This document shows, in pieces, positions 25,656 to 36,760 of a DNA stretch of 64,000 nt; within the stretch, counting starts at the first letter, position 1; each line of letters opens with the position of its first letter. Location: contig VZRS01014306.1 of NCBI GenBank assembly GCA_013398055.1, positions 282,212-346,211 on the forward strand, given 5' to 3'. A program made the translations under genes and the position numbers. The notes under the pieces were generated by a model. It had not been told where the DNA came from. It ran no database searches and saw nothing but the letters and a program-made list of their open reading frames with translations. The stretch comes from Ifrita kowaldi. Its lineage: Eukaryota; Chordata; Aves; Passeriformes; Cinclosomatidae.

Positions 25656-26358
25656 TACCTCCATTTCTTTCTTCCTGGTGAATACCTCAGGCAGAAAAGT
25701 TTCTTGTGAAAGTCTTTTTTCTTTCAGAAAAAAACGCCCATCATCTAATTCCTCATGCTTAAAAGGAGGAATGTAGAATCTAAGCACAAGGAAGGGTTTC
25801 AAGGCTGTGGAAACCCAGTTTCCTGGTGTTCTTTACACCAACTCAGGCGTGATGTTTCTGAAGAGATTTCTGATGTGCATCTACTTTGGTGTTTTCAACT
25901 GGTTATTTTAGAACAAAGTTTATAGTGAAACCCATCCAAAGAACTAACCTTTCCCTTCTTGGGAGAAGCACTTAGGACGATGCATTTGGTTCTGAGATCT
26001 AGCGCCTAATGTTTCTGTTGGATATGTACCCAAAATCCAGCAAGAATAATGAAGATCTAAATGAAGATCTGATGTCACACCAGATGCTCGAGAAGAAGCA
26101 GGAAGCCTAATGGATGAATTGATAAGTTTTAGGCTATGATCTGAAATTTTTATAAAACCATTGAATGGTTTGGACTGGGAGGGACCTTAGAGATCATTAG
26201 TTCCAACCCTTGCTTCTACTAGACCAGGCTGCTCAAAGCCCCATCCAACCCATCCTTGCACACTGTCAGGCATGGGGCATCCACAACTTCTCTGGGCAAC
26301 TTGTTCCAGTGCCTCATCACTGTCACAGTAAAGAATTTCTTCCTAATATCTCATCTAA
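25656..26358 (-). repeat. Right arm of the palindrome, likely assembly fold-back
   Basis: This is the reverse complement of 24694-25396, ending one base before the N. Only its first 71 bp (25656-25726) recur in the second direct-repeat copy, at 27569-27639. The remaining 632 bp (25727-26358) are found only here and appear identical to the left arm in the parts I compared. That pattern is expected if an assembler walked back through the left arm after a genuine short inverted repeat. Confidence 0.9.
26152..26358 (-). mobile_element. CR1 fragment, inverted copy within the palindrome
   Basis: Reverse-complement copy of 24694-24900, cut at the assembly gap. Because it sits in the suspected fold-back arm, it may not exist in the genome as an independent insertion. 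Confidence 0.9.
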
Positions 26359-26359
26359 N
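26359..26359. other. Single-N assembly gap
   Basis: This is the only ambiguous base I noticed in the window. It lies exactly where the palindrome arm ends and the second direct-repeat copy begins, marking a forced contig join. Confidence 0.98.
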
Positions 26360-26502
26360 TTAAATTGTTTACTGAACATGACATATTGTCATGAGGACAT
26401 GCTAGTATCTACTCTGCCTAAGAAATTATAGGCGTGCTTCAACCGCCCCGACACTCTGGCAACAACATTGTTGGGGGAAGAAAGCACGTAAAAAAGAAGA
26501 AG

Positions 26503-26813
26503 AAAGTACATAAAGGGCACCTACAAGAAGGCTGGAGTGGGACTTTTGACAAGGACACATAGTGATAGGACACAAGGTAATGGTTTTAAACTGAAAGACA
26601 GTAGATTTAGATGAGATATTAGGAAGAAATTCTTTACTGTGACAGTGATGAGGCACTGGAACAAGTTGCCCAGAGAAGTTGTGGATGCCCCATGCCTGAC
26701 AGTGTGCAAGGATGGGTTGGATGGGGCTTTGAGCAGCCTGGTCTAGTAGAAGCAAGGGTTGGAACTAATGATCTCTAAGGTCCCTCCCAGTCCAAACCAT
26801 TCAATGGTTTTAT
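26503..26813 (+). mobile_element. CR1 LINE 3'-end fragment (direct-repeat copy)
   Basis: Same element as at 24590-24900, repeated through the 1,913-bp offset. It should be counted as one insertion until the assembly is resolved. Confidence 0.95.
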
Positions 26814-27238
26814 AAAAATTTCAGATCATAGCCTAAAACTTATCAATTCATCCATTAGGCTTCCTGCTTCTTCTCGAGCATCTGGTGTGACATCAGATCT
26901 TCATTTAGATCTTCATTATTCTTGCTGGATTTTGGGTACATATCCAACAGAAACATTAGGCGCTAGATCTCAGAACCAAATGCATCGTCCTAAGTGCTTC
27001 TCCCAAGAAGGGAAAGGTTAGTTCTTTGGATGGGTTTCACTATAAACTTTGTTCTAAAATAACCAGTTGAAAACACCAAAGTAGATGCACATCAGAAATC
27101 TCTTCAGAAACATCACGCCTGAGTTGGTGTAAAGAACACCAGGAAACTGGGTTTCCACAGCCTTGAAACCCTTCCTTGTGCTTAGATTCTACATTCCTCC
27201 TTTTAAGCATGAGGAATTAGATGATGGGCGTTTTTTTC

Positions 27239-27639
27239 TGAAAGAAAAAAGACTTTCACAAGAAACTTTTCTGCCTGAGGTATTCACTAAGAAGAAAGAA
27301 ATGGAGGTATATTTCTTCCCGCCAGTATTGGAGAGGAAAATACTCACACCTGCTTCTCTTGCTTGCAAAAGTTACAGCATAAGCATCAAACTACGGAATA
27401 ACTTAATGGAGGGTTCAACTTCTTCCTGTACACTCAGAGTGACTGAGGAACCAAGGATACCAAATTCTTGGGTCTATGAAGAAAGCAAGCATATCGGATG
27501 TTACTAGAGGTAGGGTTAGTTTCATCTAACATAAACCACCTATGGGCTAGACACCTACAGCAGAGCTGTACCTCCATTTCTTTCTTCCTGGTGAATACCT
27601 CAGGCAGAAAAGTTTCTTGTGAAAGTCTTTTTTCTTTCA
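27239..27639. repeat. 71-bp inverted duplication with a 259-bp spacer
   Basis: The arms are 27239-27309 and 27569-27639. They match over 49 bp without a difference, then have two mismatches close together, then match for 19 more bases. The same pair occurs in copy 1 at 25326-25396 and 25656-25726. The right arm is bounded at 27640 by unrelated sequence. It is probably a genuine small inverted duplication of the template-switching type. Confidence 0.85.
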
Positions 27640-29575
27640 CAGTTATGTCAATCTTTTAATTTATGAGTTGACATTGAAAGTTGCAGGTCCAGCAGAGTAA
27701 CTGCAAGTAGCATAAATCAGGCTTTTACATACTTAAGATAGAAGAGAGTAATTCAAATAGAAAACATGAAATATATATTTATGCAAGTGTAAGGTCTCAC
27801 ATACTGCCAAGTTCACTTGAATTTTTCACCTTTCTCTGGATAAAGAAACTTGAAGAAATAGTCATAATAAAAATGCTTTGAAGAACTTTTAGTGTAAGCC
27901 AGTGTAGACAGCTGTAGAGGGCAACAGAAGTAGTATGATTAAAAAAATACATAAAACCTATGTGTTACATACAGCATAATTCTAAATCAGTGTTCAACTA
28001 ACTGTTACATTGAATATTTTAGCCATATTTTTTACTATGGAAAATATATTGACTAAAACCTAAATTTTCCAGGGAATTTGCTTGGCTAACTGATAAGCTT
28101 ATCATGGTGAAACTTTGCAAAAAACAGAATTATTTTGCTTAAGGGTAAACCTGTAATACGGGAATCTGCACAAAGTCCTTTCATTTTTCAATATTCAAGA
28201 AAGTTTTTCACATCAATGGCCCAAAAAAGGAAAACAGAAAGAACAAACCTGTCCGAGCAGGTTGTGTGGTTGTGACAGGATCACAGGAAACTTTCAATGG
28301 ACTTAGCTTTTCTTGTTGGATTATGTTTAGGGCATTCAGATAATTGGGCAGCAGTACAAAACTCTAAGGTAGATATCTACTTTAGATTAGTTGTTGTGTT
28401 TGTTTTTTTCTCTCTGACGTTATATCAACATTTGTTCTTTACTAATTCCATGTAATTTTTGACACCTCTTTACAGAAGGTAGATTACTGCATGTAAAGAC
28501 AATTTTCTTTTACATGCAGGAAAAAGAACAGCTCCCTTTTGCAAAGTTCTTGTGGAAACACATATAATAGAGTTATTGTCTTATCTACAGTAATAACTTT
28601 CCAGAGAAATTTTGACCAGCTGATGATGATTTACTCAATATCATTTAACTGTGAGAATAACTCAGGTAGTTCTGGTTTGCATGCCTATAAATAATACATT
28701 TAAAATTGAATATATCTGCTTACACCTCTTCCTTCATCCTGTTGAAATGACATTTTCACATGTGCTGTCATTTTCCTTTTATGTGATGTTAGATGTTGGT
28801 GTGCATGCCCATCCATGTCTTAATTATTTTAAACAACAAGTTGTGTTCTGAGTCCTAGCAAAGTCTTGACCTTGAAGTGCAGCTGGTGTTCTACAAACTG
28901 GAAACATGGGAAATGGTGGAACAATGTTGTCAAGCTGAAGAAGCGTGGGTGCTCGAGACAAAACCAGGTGTTTCCTTTTGGTGGTCCAATTTTCCACATG
29001 TAAAACTGAAGCCTAACCAAAAAAAAATCCCAAAAATAAACCTCATATACCGTTCTGACTTCGTGGTGCCACATAAATTCTGATGCTCAAAAATAAAAAT
29101 GTGAAAAGGAAGGTATTATCACATGTCAGCAGAGGCCAGATAATTGTAAAAAAAAAAAATTATGTCTCTCATTAAACTGCTTTCTCATATCCAGTCTTTG
29201 AAAAATGTAGGTTATAAAACTTTTTCTATAATAGTTCAAGAAAGAAAACAAATCAGGTATGTGTTCAGCTTCAGGTATAAAATTATAACAGACAGTCAAA
29301 AACTATTACAAGCAGCATTTTTGATACTGTTAAGGGGTGAATAGTCTGAAGGAATGGGCAGTGTGACACCGTGACAAATTTTTTTGCATCTGCTTTCTTC
29401 CAAAGCCAATCTTCCTGAATTTCACCATAATTTACTGAAAAGTATCAAGATGCGACTCCAGCAGATAGATATCTTCCAGATGCCAAAGAGTAAACAAAGA
29501 GGGGGCATAATTTCAACCTCTACTAACGTAATCTTGAAAAATAAAAATAAATATGAGATCTTTATTAAATTCTCT
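27640..29575. other. Unique AT-rich non-coding DNA
   Basis: No gene or interspersed repeat is recognised. It includes an 11-bp perfect hairpin at 28487-28519 around CTGCATGTAAA, and open frames of at most about 80 codons without domains. Confidence 0.6.
28487..28519. repeat. Perfect 11-bp inverted repeat, 11-nt loop
   Basis: CTGCATGTAAA at 28487-28497 pairs with 28509-28519. In 64 kb an 11-bp stem with a short loop is close to chance expectation, so no function is proposed. Confidence 0.8.
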
Positions 29576-29644
29576 GTGTAGTTCTAGACACAGTACAAGA
29601 ATGTGTCTAGAACTACACTATTTGACAATGTTTTTGTCAAATAG
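29576..29644. repeat. Two abutting perfect hairpins (16-bp and 10-bp stems)
   Basis: The first stem is 29576-29591 with 29603-29618 (GTGTAGTTCTAGACAC and its exact complement), with an 11-nt loop. The second is 29618-29627 with 29635-29644 (CTATTTGACA and its exact complement), with a 7-nt loop. They share base 29618. No similar copy was noticed elsewhere in the window, and no gene adjoins it. Confidence 0.95.
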
Positions 29645-32600
29645 TAACAAAAATAATAGCAGACTTTGCAGACAATAATTATTACTTTCTTATTAGGATT
29701 ATTTTAAGAAATATTATCCAGTAAGAATATTTTACAGTAATAATATTGAAGATCCAGTACCAGGATGCTCACTTGGGCAGCAAAGAGATTATAGTCCAAG
29801 AATGTAGGAGCACCTTGAACATTTATTTCAGAGGCAGTTGAACTTCCAATGTAAATCATTAGCACCTATGAATAAATCAAATAAGTGCATGATTTCTATC
29901 TCATAACCATGCACATATTCTTAGCAGTGTGAAGCACCATTGAACAGATACTCATTCAAAACCAAGAAACAGTAGGAATAAATAAAGCCTCCTCCCTACC
30001 AGGAGCACATGCACAGGTCTAATCCTCTAATGCTGTGGAGAACTTTACAATCAGTTATTAAACATTAGATTTTAACTGCTAGGTAAGAGAGATTCTCAAC
30101 TTGTAGAAAAAGATTTAGGCAGATGTAGTAGATCAAAATGCAAAGTTCTAATAATGGAATAATCAAGGGGACTAACCATGACCAATGCAACAGTAACCAA
30201 AAATAACTGCAAAGAATCTCAGTTTAACATTAAAATCTTAAAAGCAGAATCACAAATAAAAGAATACAGTCTGACTTTAGGTGTATAGCTAAGGAAGCAG
30301 TGTTGTTTTAAAATTCCTCTAGAAGATATTCCAGAAACCAATCAAGGTCCAAGATGGTTCAAGAGAGATCCATGTCTCTTAATTTTGAACATCTGAAACT
30401 GACTTGTTTTGACAAAGGTGTTTGGCTAGTCTCCATCTAATATAAAAAGAAAGAGACAATTCTCTAAACGATGATTTATCCTACTTGTGTTAGGATGGGA
30501 TTGCTGTACTGAGGGACAGCTTAATTCTCTCTCAGTGGCTGTATCTCAGGCACATGTCTGAGGCTGAGGGAGATTAATTTGGACTTTTGTTAATAAAGAT
30601 ACAAGAAAAAAATTATATTACTTCATTATGATCACTTTGAAAAATTTTGAGCTGCAGACCATTAGGTAAGAGGTTGGGGACTAGAGGCTGCTATTGTTTG
30701 TGTACAAGAAGGGCTAGACACAATAAAATCTGATGTCATAATAAAAGACAATCTAAGCGAACTCTTGTTAATTTGATTTTAAAGTCAAGGTACTATTTTG
30801 TTGTCAGTAACTAGTTTTTGACCCTAAAATCTTTATCTCTTATAATATTTGAAAGAATGTGTTCCTTTGAATTACCCAAATGATAACTACAGTATTTCTT
30901 TAGGATAATCCTACTGAACGAATTTTCATAAAGAAAGAACATTTTTGCACATTATATTGAGAAAAGTAGGAATACAATTTCCACCCAAATCTTGACCAAT
31001 ATAATGAATACTTGAGACTGTTCTCTAATCTGCAGTATTTAAACAGTGAGCACTTTTTCTAATAAGATTTTTAAATTTTAATAAGTTAAAATTTTCAATT
31101 GTTAATGTACAAAATTAATTTGGTTCTTTTATTGGCCAAAAAGGTGATAAATCCCAATTTTTTATGATTTTACTAGCTATATGATCTACTTTTGGATTTA
31201 CCTTATCTATCATTTACATACTGAGATAAAATCTGCTCCATGTTTTCTGCTGAGCCAAAACGCGTCTTTCATATTGAGTTTATTACCACTTTTGAAAGTC
31301 TTTATAAAACTTTATAAAAAGTAGAGTTGAAGGATATATTTAGTTAAACAATAACTTGCAAAGGTCTTTAATCCACAGAACAATTGTGACTGAGCAATTA
31401 ATCTCTGATGAAAAATTAAATATGCCCCCATCTCTAAATGCATTTGTTCAAATACTGTGTTAAACTGGGGCCATTATCTTCCATTCATAGCAATACTTAA
31501 AACATGATACAGGGTATTATTTCTTTATATGTTCTCCATGTTAATCACTAAAAGCACTCCACAATTGTTTTTAGAATGCTCTTCACTGTCTCATGCTTAC
31601 TTTGTGTGCAGGGACATGATTGACCTCACATTGTTTCAGGGATTAGAGACTCACTGTGTAGCCTGCAACCTGGTTACACAGAAATGCCCACAATCTGAGC
31701 AAAATTATTAGAGTACTGCTTGGGGGGAAATTCCCCAGCCCATGATAAATAGCCCCAACAAAGAGGTTTCTTCTCCTCTGTCTCCATTTGCACAGGGCTT
31801 GACTGTGAATAACAGCTTTATGAATCTCATAACTACTTTTCAATAGAAGAAATAAAGCTTTTTCTCTGTGTGCAGCATTGAATCCTAATGGCACAGGGAG
31901 CTGATTACCATACCTGAAAACATAAAAGTATGTCATAAAATCTGTTTCTATGGCTAAAGTATTTAACTGGAATGAGGCACAAAAATTTTCACACTGACAT
32001 GTTTGTTCGAAACTAAACACTGGACAAAAGCAACACAGGCTTTCAGGGGGATGCAGTTCTGTGGGAGACAATCAGCATAAAACGGTGGAGAGCAAGGACA
32101 TGGGTAATTTGACTGAATCATGCAGAAATGGAAAATGTGGCTAAGAATACTGGGTGAAAGCCCTACTCCAGGAAAGTTGTCCTGAAAGCTCTACAGGTTG
32201 ATACTGAAAAACAAATTATAGGTCTCCTTTGAAATTCCGCAATGACAATGCCAAAAAAAAGGTATACATGAGGCATTAGAACAAACAAAACTACACAAGA
32301 TGCAGAATCTATTTTTAAGACCTTATTTAAAGCAGTTACACATAAAAAACTCCAGAAAGCTCAGAGTTTCTGTATTAAAGGATAAAGGGCAACACTCTTT
32401 CATAGTCAAGGATTCTATTTCAAATTAATGCTAAAACCAGGAAGCTAGTTCTTCTGGAAATTTCAGCTTTGAAGCCTCCAGTTGGCTCTTTGTTCAACTT
32501 CTTTTATATACCAGATGCAAAAGACAGGCAGAAATACCTTTTTTTCCTCCTAGTATGTCGTACCTATTTTTACTACAATGAAAATGCCCACAGGTTTTTT

Positions 32601-35600
32601 CTTTTGTAGTACATGCCAATCACTCCAGCATAAGTAAAAGGACACTAAAATCTAGCCAAAAAAATTAAAATCTACCTCTTCCTATTCATTCTTCCTTTAG
32701 TTGTATTTATTTGGCACTGCACTGTCTAATATCAATTACATCAGGCCAAAAGAAAGGAAGTTTGCAATGCTCTGCTGCTGCTGGCACTAATATTTTAACA
32801 GTCAAGAGTGAGTAAAAAAGGAAAACATGAACTAATGTGCATTAAAATGTGTGCACAAAACAAAATGTTAAAGCTCAAGACTGAAACTTCATTCTCACAA
32901 GAAAATTATTTTCCCCGAATCACATAACAATCTTGACCTATAACATAATTTTACTTTTTTTAAATCAATGGTGAAACCAATAAAAATTGCAATATGAACA
33001 GCTATGAATATTTAAATGCACAAATTATCAATATGGTTACTTCATAAAATTTAGTTTTGATGCTCTGTTGCTGTTTTGAGTGGAAACCAAACAAAAAAAA
33101 TAAACAATAAATAAGTGTCTATTGGAAGCTTTGACTCAGCCAAAACAAAATTCTGGGTCTTTGGTTTTGGGTAGTAAGACAAACTTTGAGTAACCATTCT
33201 GGTTTTCCTAGTTCAGTATTTTTTTGTGCAGATGCAGTTACTCAGAGTTGCATCACAAAGTTCCTCAGACATAATCACACAAACAGACAAAGCTTGAGAA
33301 GGCATGGCCTGAACTTCAGTCATCCATAGAAATGACTCAAGTATAACAAAGGAAGTCTGACATATTTATATCAGTAACTGGATAATTTTCAGTGCTCGAT
33401 AACTCAGAAAGACAATGAAAATAAACATTCGGGTTGTTAGTAGGAAGTTACTAGCTGTTGGTTAGAGTGAATATCTTACATTCTAGGACTGTGTCTTGAG
33501 AAGAATGGTTAATGACGAAGATAGCAGAATGTGTTAGAAAAAAGTTCTGGAAAAGCTGCAGCAAAAGGCAATTTCAGCATGTGCCACTGACGACTTAATA
33601 TAGTTTTTCCATCTGTGACGGATTCTATAGCTCCTTTATTTATGGAGAATTCTAGACTCAAAGCATTTTGCTAGGAATGACTAGATAATTCACAGTTATT
33701 GACTGCGCTTTATACTGTAGACATTCTTTGCACACAGATGGTTTATTGCTTGTTCTCTCTTAGTGCCATAAAGAAGTGTCACAGGCTAATTGAATTTTTA
33801 CATGTAAATTGTCTTTCAGACCCTATTTCACTTACATACAATTGAAAGAAAGCAGAGTCTTTCAGTGGAGAGTTTAGCAGAAGTGATGTTTCTTTGATTT
33901 CTCTAACTGCACATAAAAACTTAAGCTTACATGATATCTTATACCAGCTTAAATTAAAAAAAAAAAATTAAAAAAATTTTAAAAAATTAAACACTTGTTT
34001 TGTCACATAGGACTAAGAACTCCAGGAATAGCAATAATATAACTGCATTTTTGTCATTTCTCCAGAACAGTTACAACTGGGGAGGCCCACCAACAGCTGC
34101 AAAGTGTGCCGTGTTCTCAGAGGAGCTTTCAGCAGAATAAATTACGAAGCTGAAGTAAGCCCTGTATGGGGTAAAGGTTGATCTTTGACCATGCTGACAG
34201 CCAGAGCTCTTATCATCTTGCTCAGCAACGAGTCAAATTGGGCTTTAATTGCTGTTCAGAGAACAGTGCTCGATTAAACATACACGACACAGAAACTGGT
34301 ACGGGGCAGAAGGGAGCAAGAGATGTCAAAGGAGTCATGAGACAAACCCTCTTTTTGATACTGTTTTCTAAAGACAATGTGAGCTTTGTATGTAAAATGA
34401 AACACACAGAAAGGTTCCCTAACTACCAGGCACTGTCCTGAAACTTAGTGCTTAATGACTGGCTTCTGATCAGCAGTAGCTTGAAATGTATTTAGGTCAA
34501 ATCTGTACTAAAGAGGGTTGCACCAAACCACCCTGTCAGGGCCCATTTCATTAATTCACATTTCATTAATTCATCTTTGTAGTAGTTTGTCACAGGAAGA
34601 TTTGCAAATAAGTTCAAATTAAAAAGTTTAAAGGCACAATATACTGCACTCAAGGGAATTCAAGTGGTTTTTTTTTTGCGGATATTCTTATTTAGATGTA
34701 AAATGGCCTAGATTCCTTGTAATTTAATAGTCAGTTTAATAAGTGTTAATGGCTAAGCCTATCATCTCCTGCACATCATCATAAAACAAGTTACCTATTT
34801 TCGTCACCTCAGTCCTTTCATGCTTGCCAAGAAATTACAACTAATGTTTAAGCTATTGTTTCTGAGCTATTGGTAACAGCTGTCCAGCAGTATGTGTTTT
34901 CTTGACCAGTTCTAAGAGCAGTGGCAGAGTTTGCAACATGCCTACATTAATAATACTTGCCAGATACAAATTGTAGGCACAGGTACCTAAAAGATATCTG
35001 TCTACTCAAAAAAACAAGCTCAAGCACATTTGATATGTTAAACTTCTGTAAGGCAAGCTATGAAGGCCAGAAAATTGTAAAACCATACAAAACCCATCAG
35101 TTGCAGACACAAGCCAATGTAAGCATGGGGCCAAAGCTGGAATTTAAGAATCAGAGACAAAATCATTTTGCCATAACTCTTTCTAAGTGTGAAAGAAGGG
35201 GTTTTTTTCCAGGAAAAAGCAAAGCCTTTTATGACAGCCCGAGTTCACTAAGTTCACCTTTGCAGGTGCTAAAAATTTGATTCAGATTGACAGCAAAAGA
35301 AGCAGGAGCACAGAGTCAGTCACCTCCAGCCATCTTCATGAAACTGTGGACTCTTGCCAGTGATATCCTACAGCTCTTCTTGCAACCAAGAAAGAGAATA
35401 AATTTTTAACCCTGCCCAAGATCTACCTGGATATCAAGGCCTTAAACCTGATATTTTTAGGCAGATTCTTTCAATTACAAGACAAAAATACTTTAATTAT
35501 ATTTGGGGTTGGGGTTTTTTTTGTATTCTGCTTTTTACATAATAACATCTTTTAAATATCAAAATGCCTTTAATTATATTTATTTTAGTATAATGTTAAA

Positions 35601-36540
35601 TGTTCCTTTGAAAAAGAAAATGTTTTGGCATTCAAAAAGCTTTAAGCTTGGAAGACCTTTTTGCTCTCCTCTTCTGCACAGTGGTGGAGAGCTTTAGAAA
35701 AATGTATTTGTAAGTCTAAGAAAGATGCAGAAGATACGTACCCATCCAAATATAAGCAATGGATTAGGATGTCACCACTGTAGGTATAAGGCTCTATTTT
35801 TACTGACTTGTTGGCGTGGGTTCAGTTTAGATACCTTACCTCTGAAATGTATTCCTTAAGATGTAAACATTTGATTTCTTTTGTTGGTTTTTTGTTCCCC
35901 GTGTTTAGATAAGTTTAAAAAGTCCCTTTTGTGTCACATAACACAAAAATCTAATCTACAGTTTTGTGGCTAGAAAACTTCTGTTGGAAATCTTGCATGA
36001 AATCCTCGCCAAGTACCTTGAGTAGAATATCATAAATACTGGGCTACAAGATTACTATAGCTTATCCCAAAAATTCCATCATAGGTAGACATTTTCATTA
36101 GTTTCGTAAAAAAATAAGGCTTTTGGCTTTTTATTTATTTTGAGAGATGATAATTTTAAACGGAAAAGATTCCTCATCTAGTTCTGTTGCTTCTTCCTGT
36201 TTGAATCACATTTTCTTTGTCTTTACTTTCAGATTATGATAAAGTGCATCAGGTCTACTCTGCTAATTTTCTTTTATTTCCACAGCTGATTTATTTTAAA
36301 GGAAATATGATTCTCATTAGGCCATATTTATGATTATTCATGACAGTGATTCTTTTTAAACAATGTTTAATTGAATATAAGTCAAAGGTACTAAAGGCAG
36401 AACACTGGATGCCATGACCCAGAAGTCATCTAAAGAAAGGAACATACATATTTGAAAACATCTAGATAAGACTTCTTATTTACATTTAGATCAATGATTG
36501 ATTAAAAAAAAAAATTACTTGAAATGTTTACAATTCTTAT
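29645..36540. other. Unique AT-rich non-coding DNA
   Basis: No supported gene. The 142-codon frame on - at 31643-32071 has no domain. An A/T-only tract lies at 33951-33992. An imperfect inverted pair flanks 30515-30575 (AATTCTCTCTCAG against GCTGAGGGAGATTAATT). Confidence 0.6.
33951..33992. repeat. A-rich low-complexity tract
   Basis: About 40 bp of A with short T blocks. There is no recognisable retrotransposon body directly upstream, so it is not assigned as a poly-A tail. Confidence 0.85.
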
Positions 36541-36554
36541 CTTTTTTAACACTT

Positions 36555-36645
36555 CCAGGGAAGGTGATTTCACCACTTTCCTCAGCAGCGTGTTCCAAAG
36601 CCTGAACACCCTTTCAGCAAAGAAATGTGTCCTTAAGCCTTGGTT
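36555..36645 (-). mobile_element. CR1 LINE fragment, antisense, degraded
   Basis: CCAGGGAAGGTGATTTCACC followed by CACTTTCCTCAGCAGCGTGT, TCCAAAGCCTGAACACCC and TTTCAGCAAAGAAAT follows the antisense strand of the CR1 region just upstream of the 3' end. It is diverged and short, so an old insertion. The downstream 36646-36760 may be a further diverged part. Confidence 0.75.
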
Positions 36646-36760
36646 AGATTGGGTCTTTCAAATGTTGGGCAGGAGAATTTATGTCTGAAGTATGACATAT
36701 GACTTTTTAGTGGAGCAAATCTGGTCTAGTACCTCATAAAATACTTTGCTGTGGTCTAAG

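Larger units (their letters stand above)
24447..25726. repeat. Direct repeat, copy 1 (1,280 bp)
   Basis: This segment recurs at 26360-27639 with a constant offset of 1,913 bp. The only difference I saw is A at 24537 against G at 26450. It contains a sense CR1 fragment, unique sequence and, at its end, a 71-bp inverted copy of its own interior. The second copy starts directly after the single N at 26359, so it is probably a contig-overlap duplicate, not a biological tandem duplication. Confidence 0.95.
26360..27639. repeat. Direct repeat, copy 2 (1,280 bp)
   Basis: Repeats 24447-25726 at near-complete identity and then diverges abruptly at 27640 into unique sequence. If copy 1 and the fold-back arm are artefacts, this copy is the one joined to the true right flank, and the true left flank joins it at 24446. 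Confidence 0.95.

Noticed and set aside
24694..26358. Large palindrome as a biological cruciform, amplified palindrome or transposon with long terminal inverted repeats
   Set aside because: The arm ends exactly at an N, no transposase or target-site duplication is present, and only 71 bp of the right arm is supported by the second copy.
31643..32071. 142-codon frame on -
   Set aside because: No domain, no signal peptide and no splice context; about the longest expected by chance in 64 kb.
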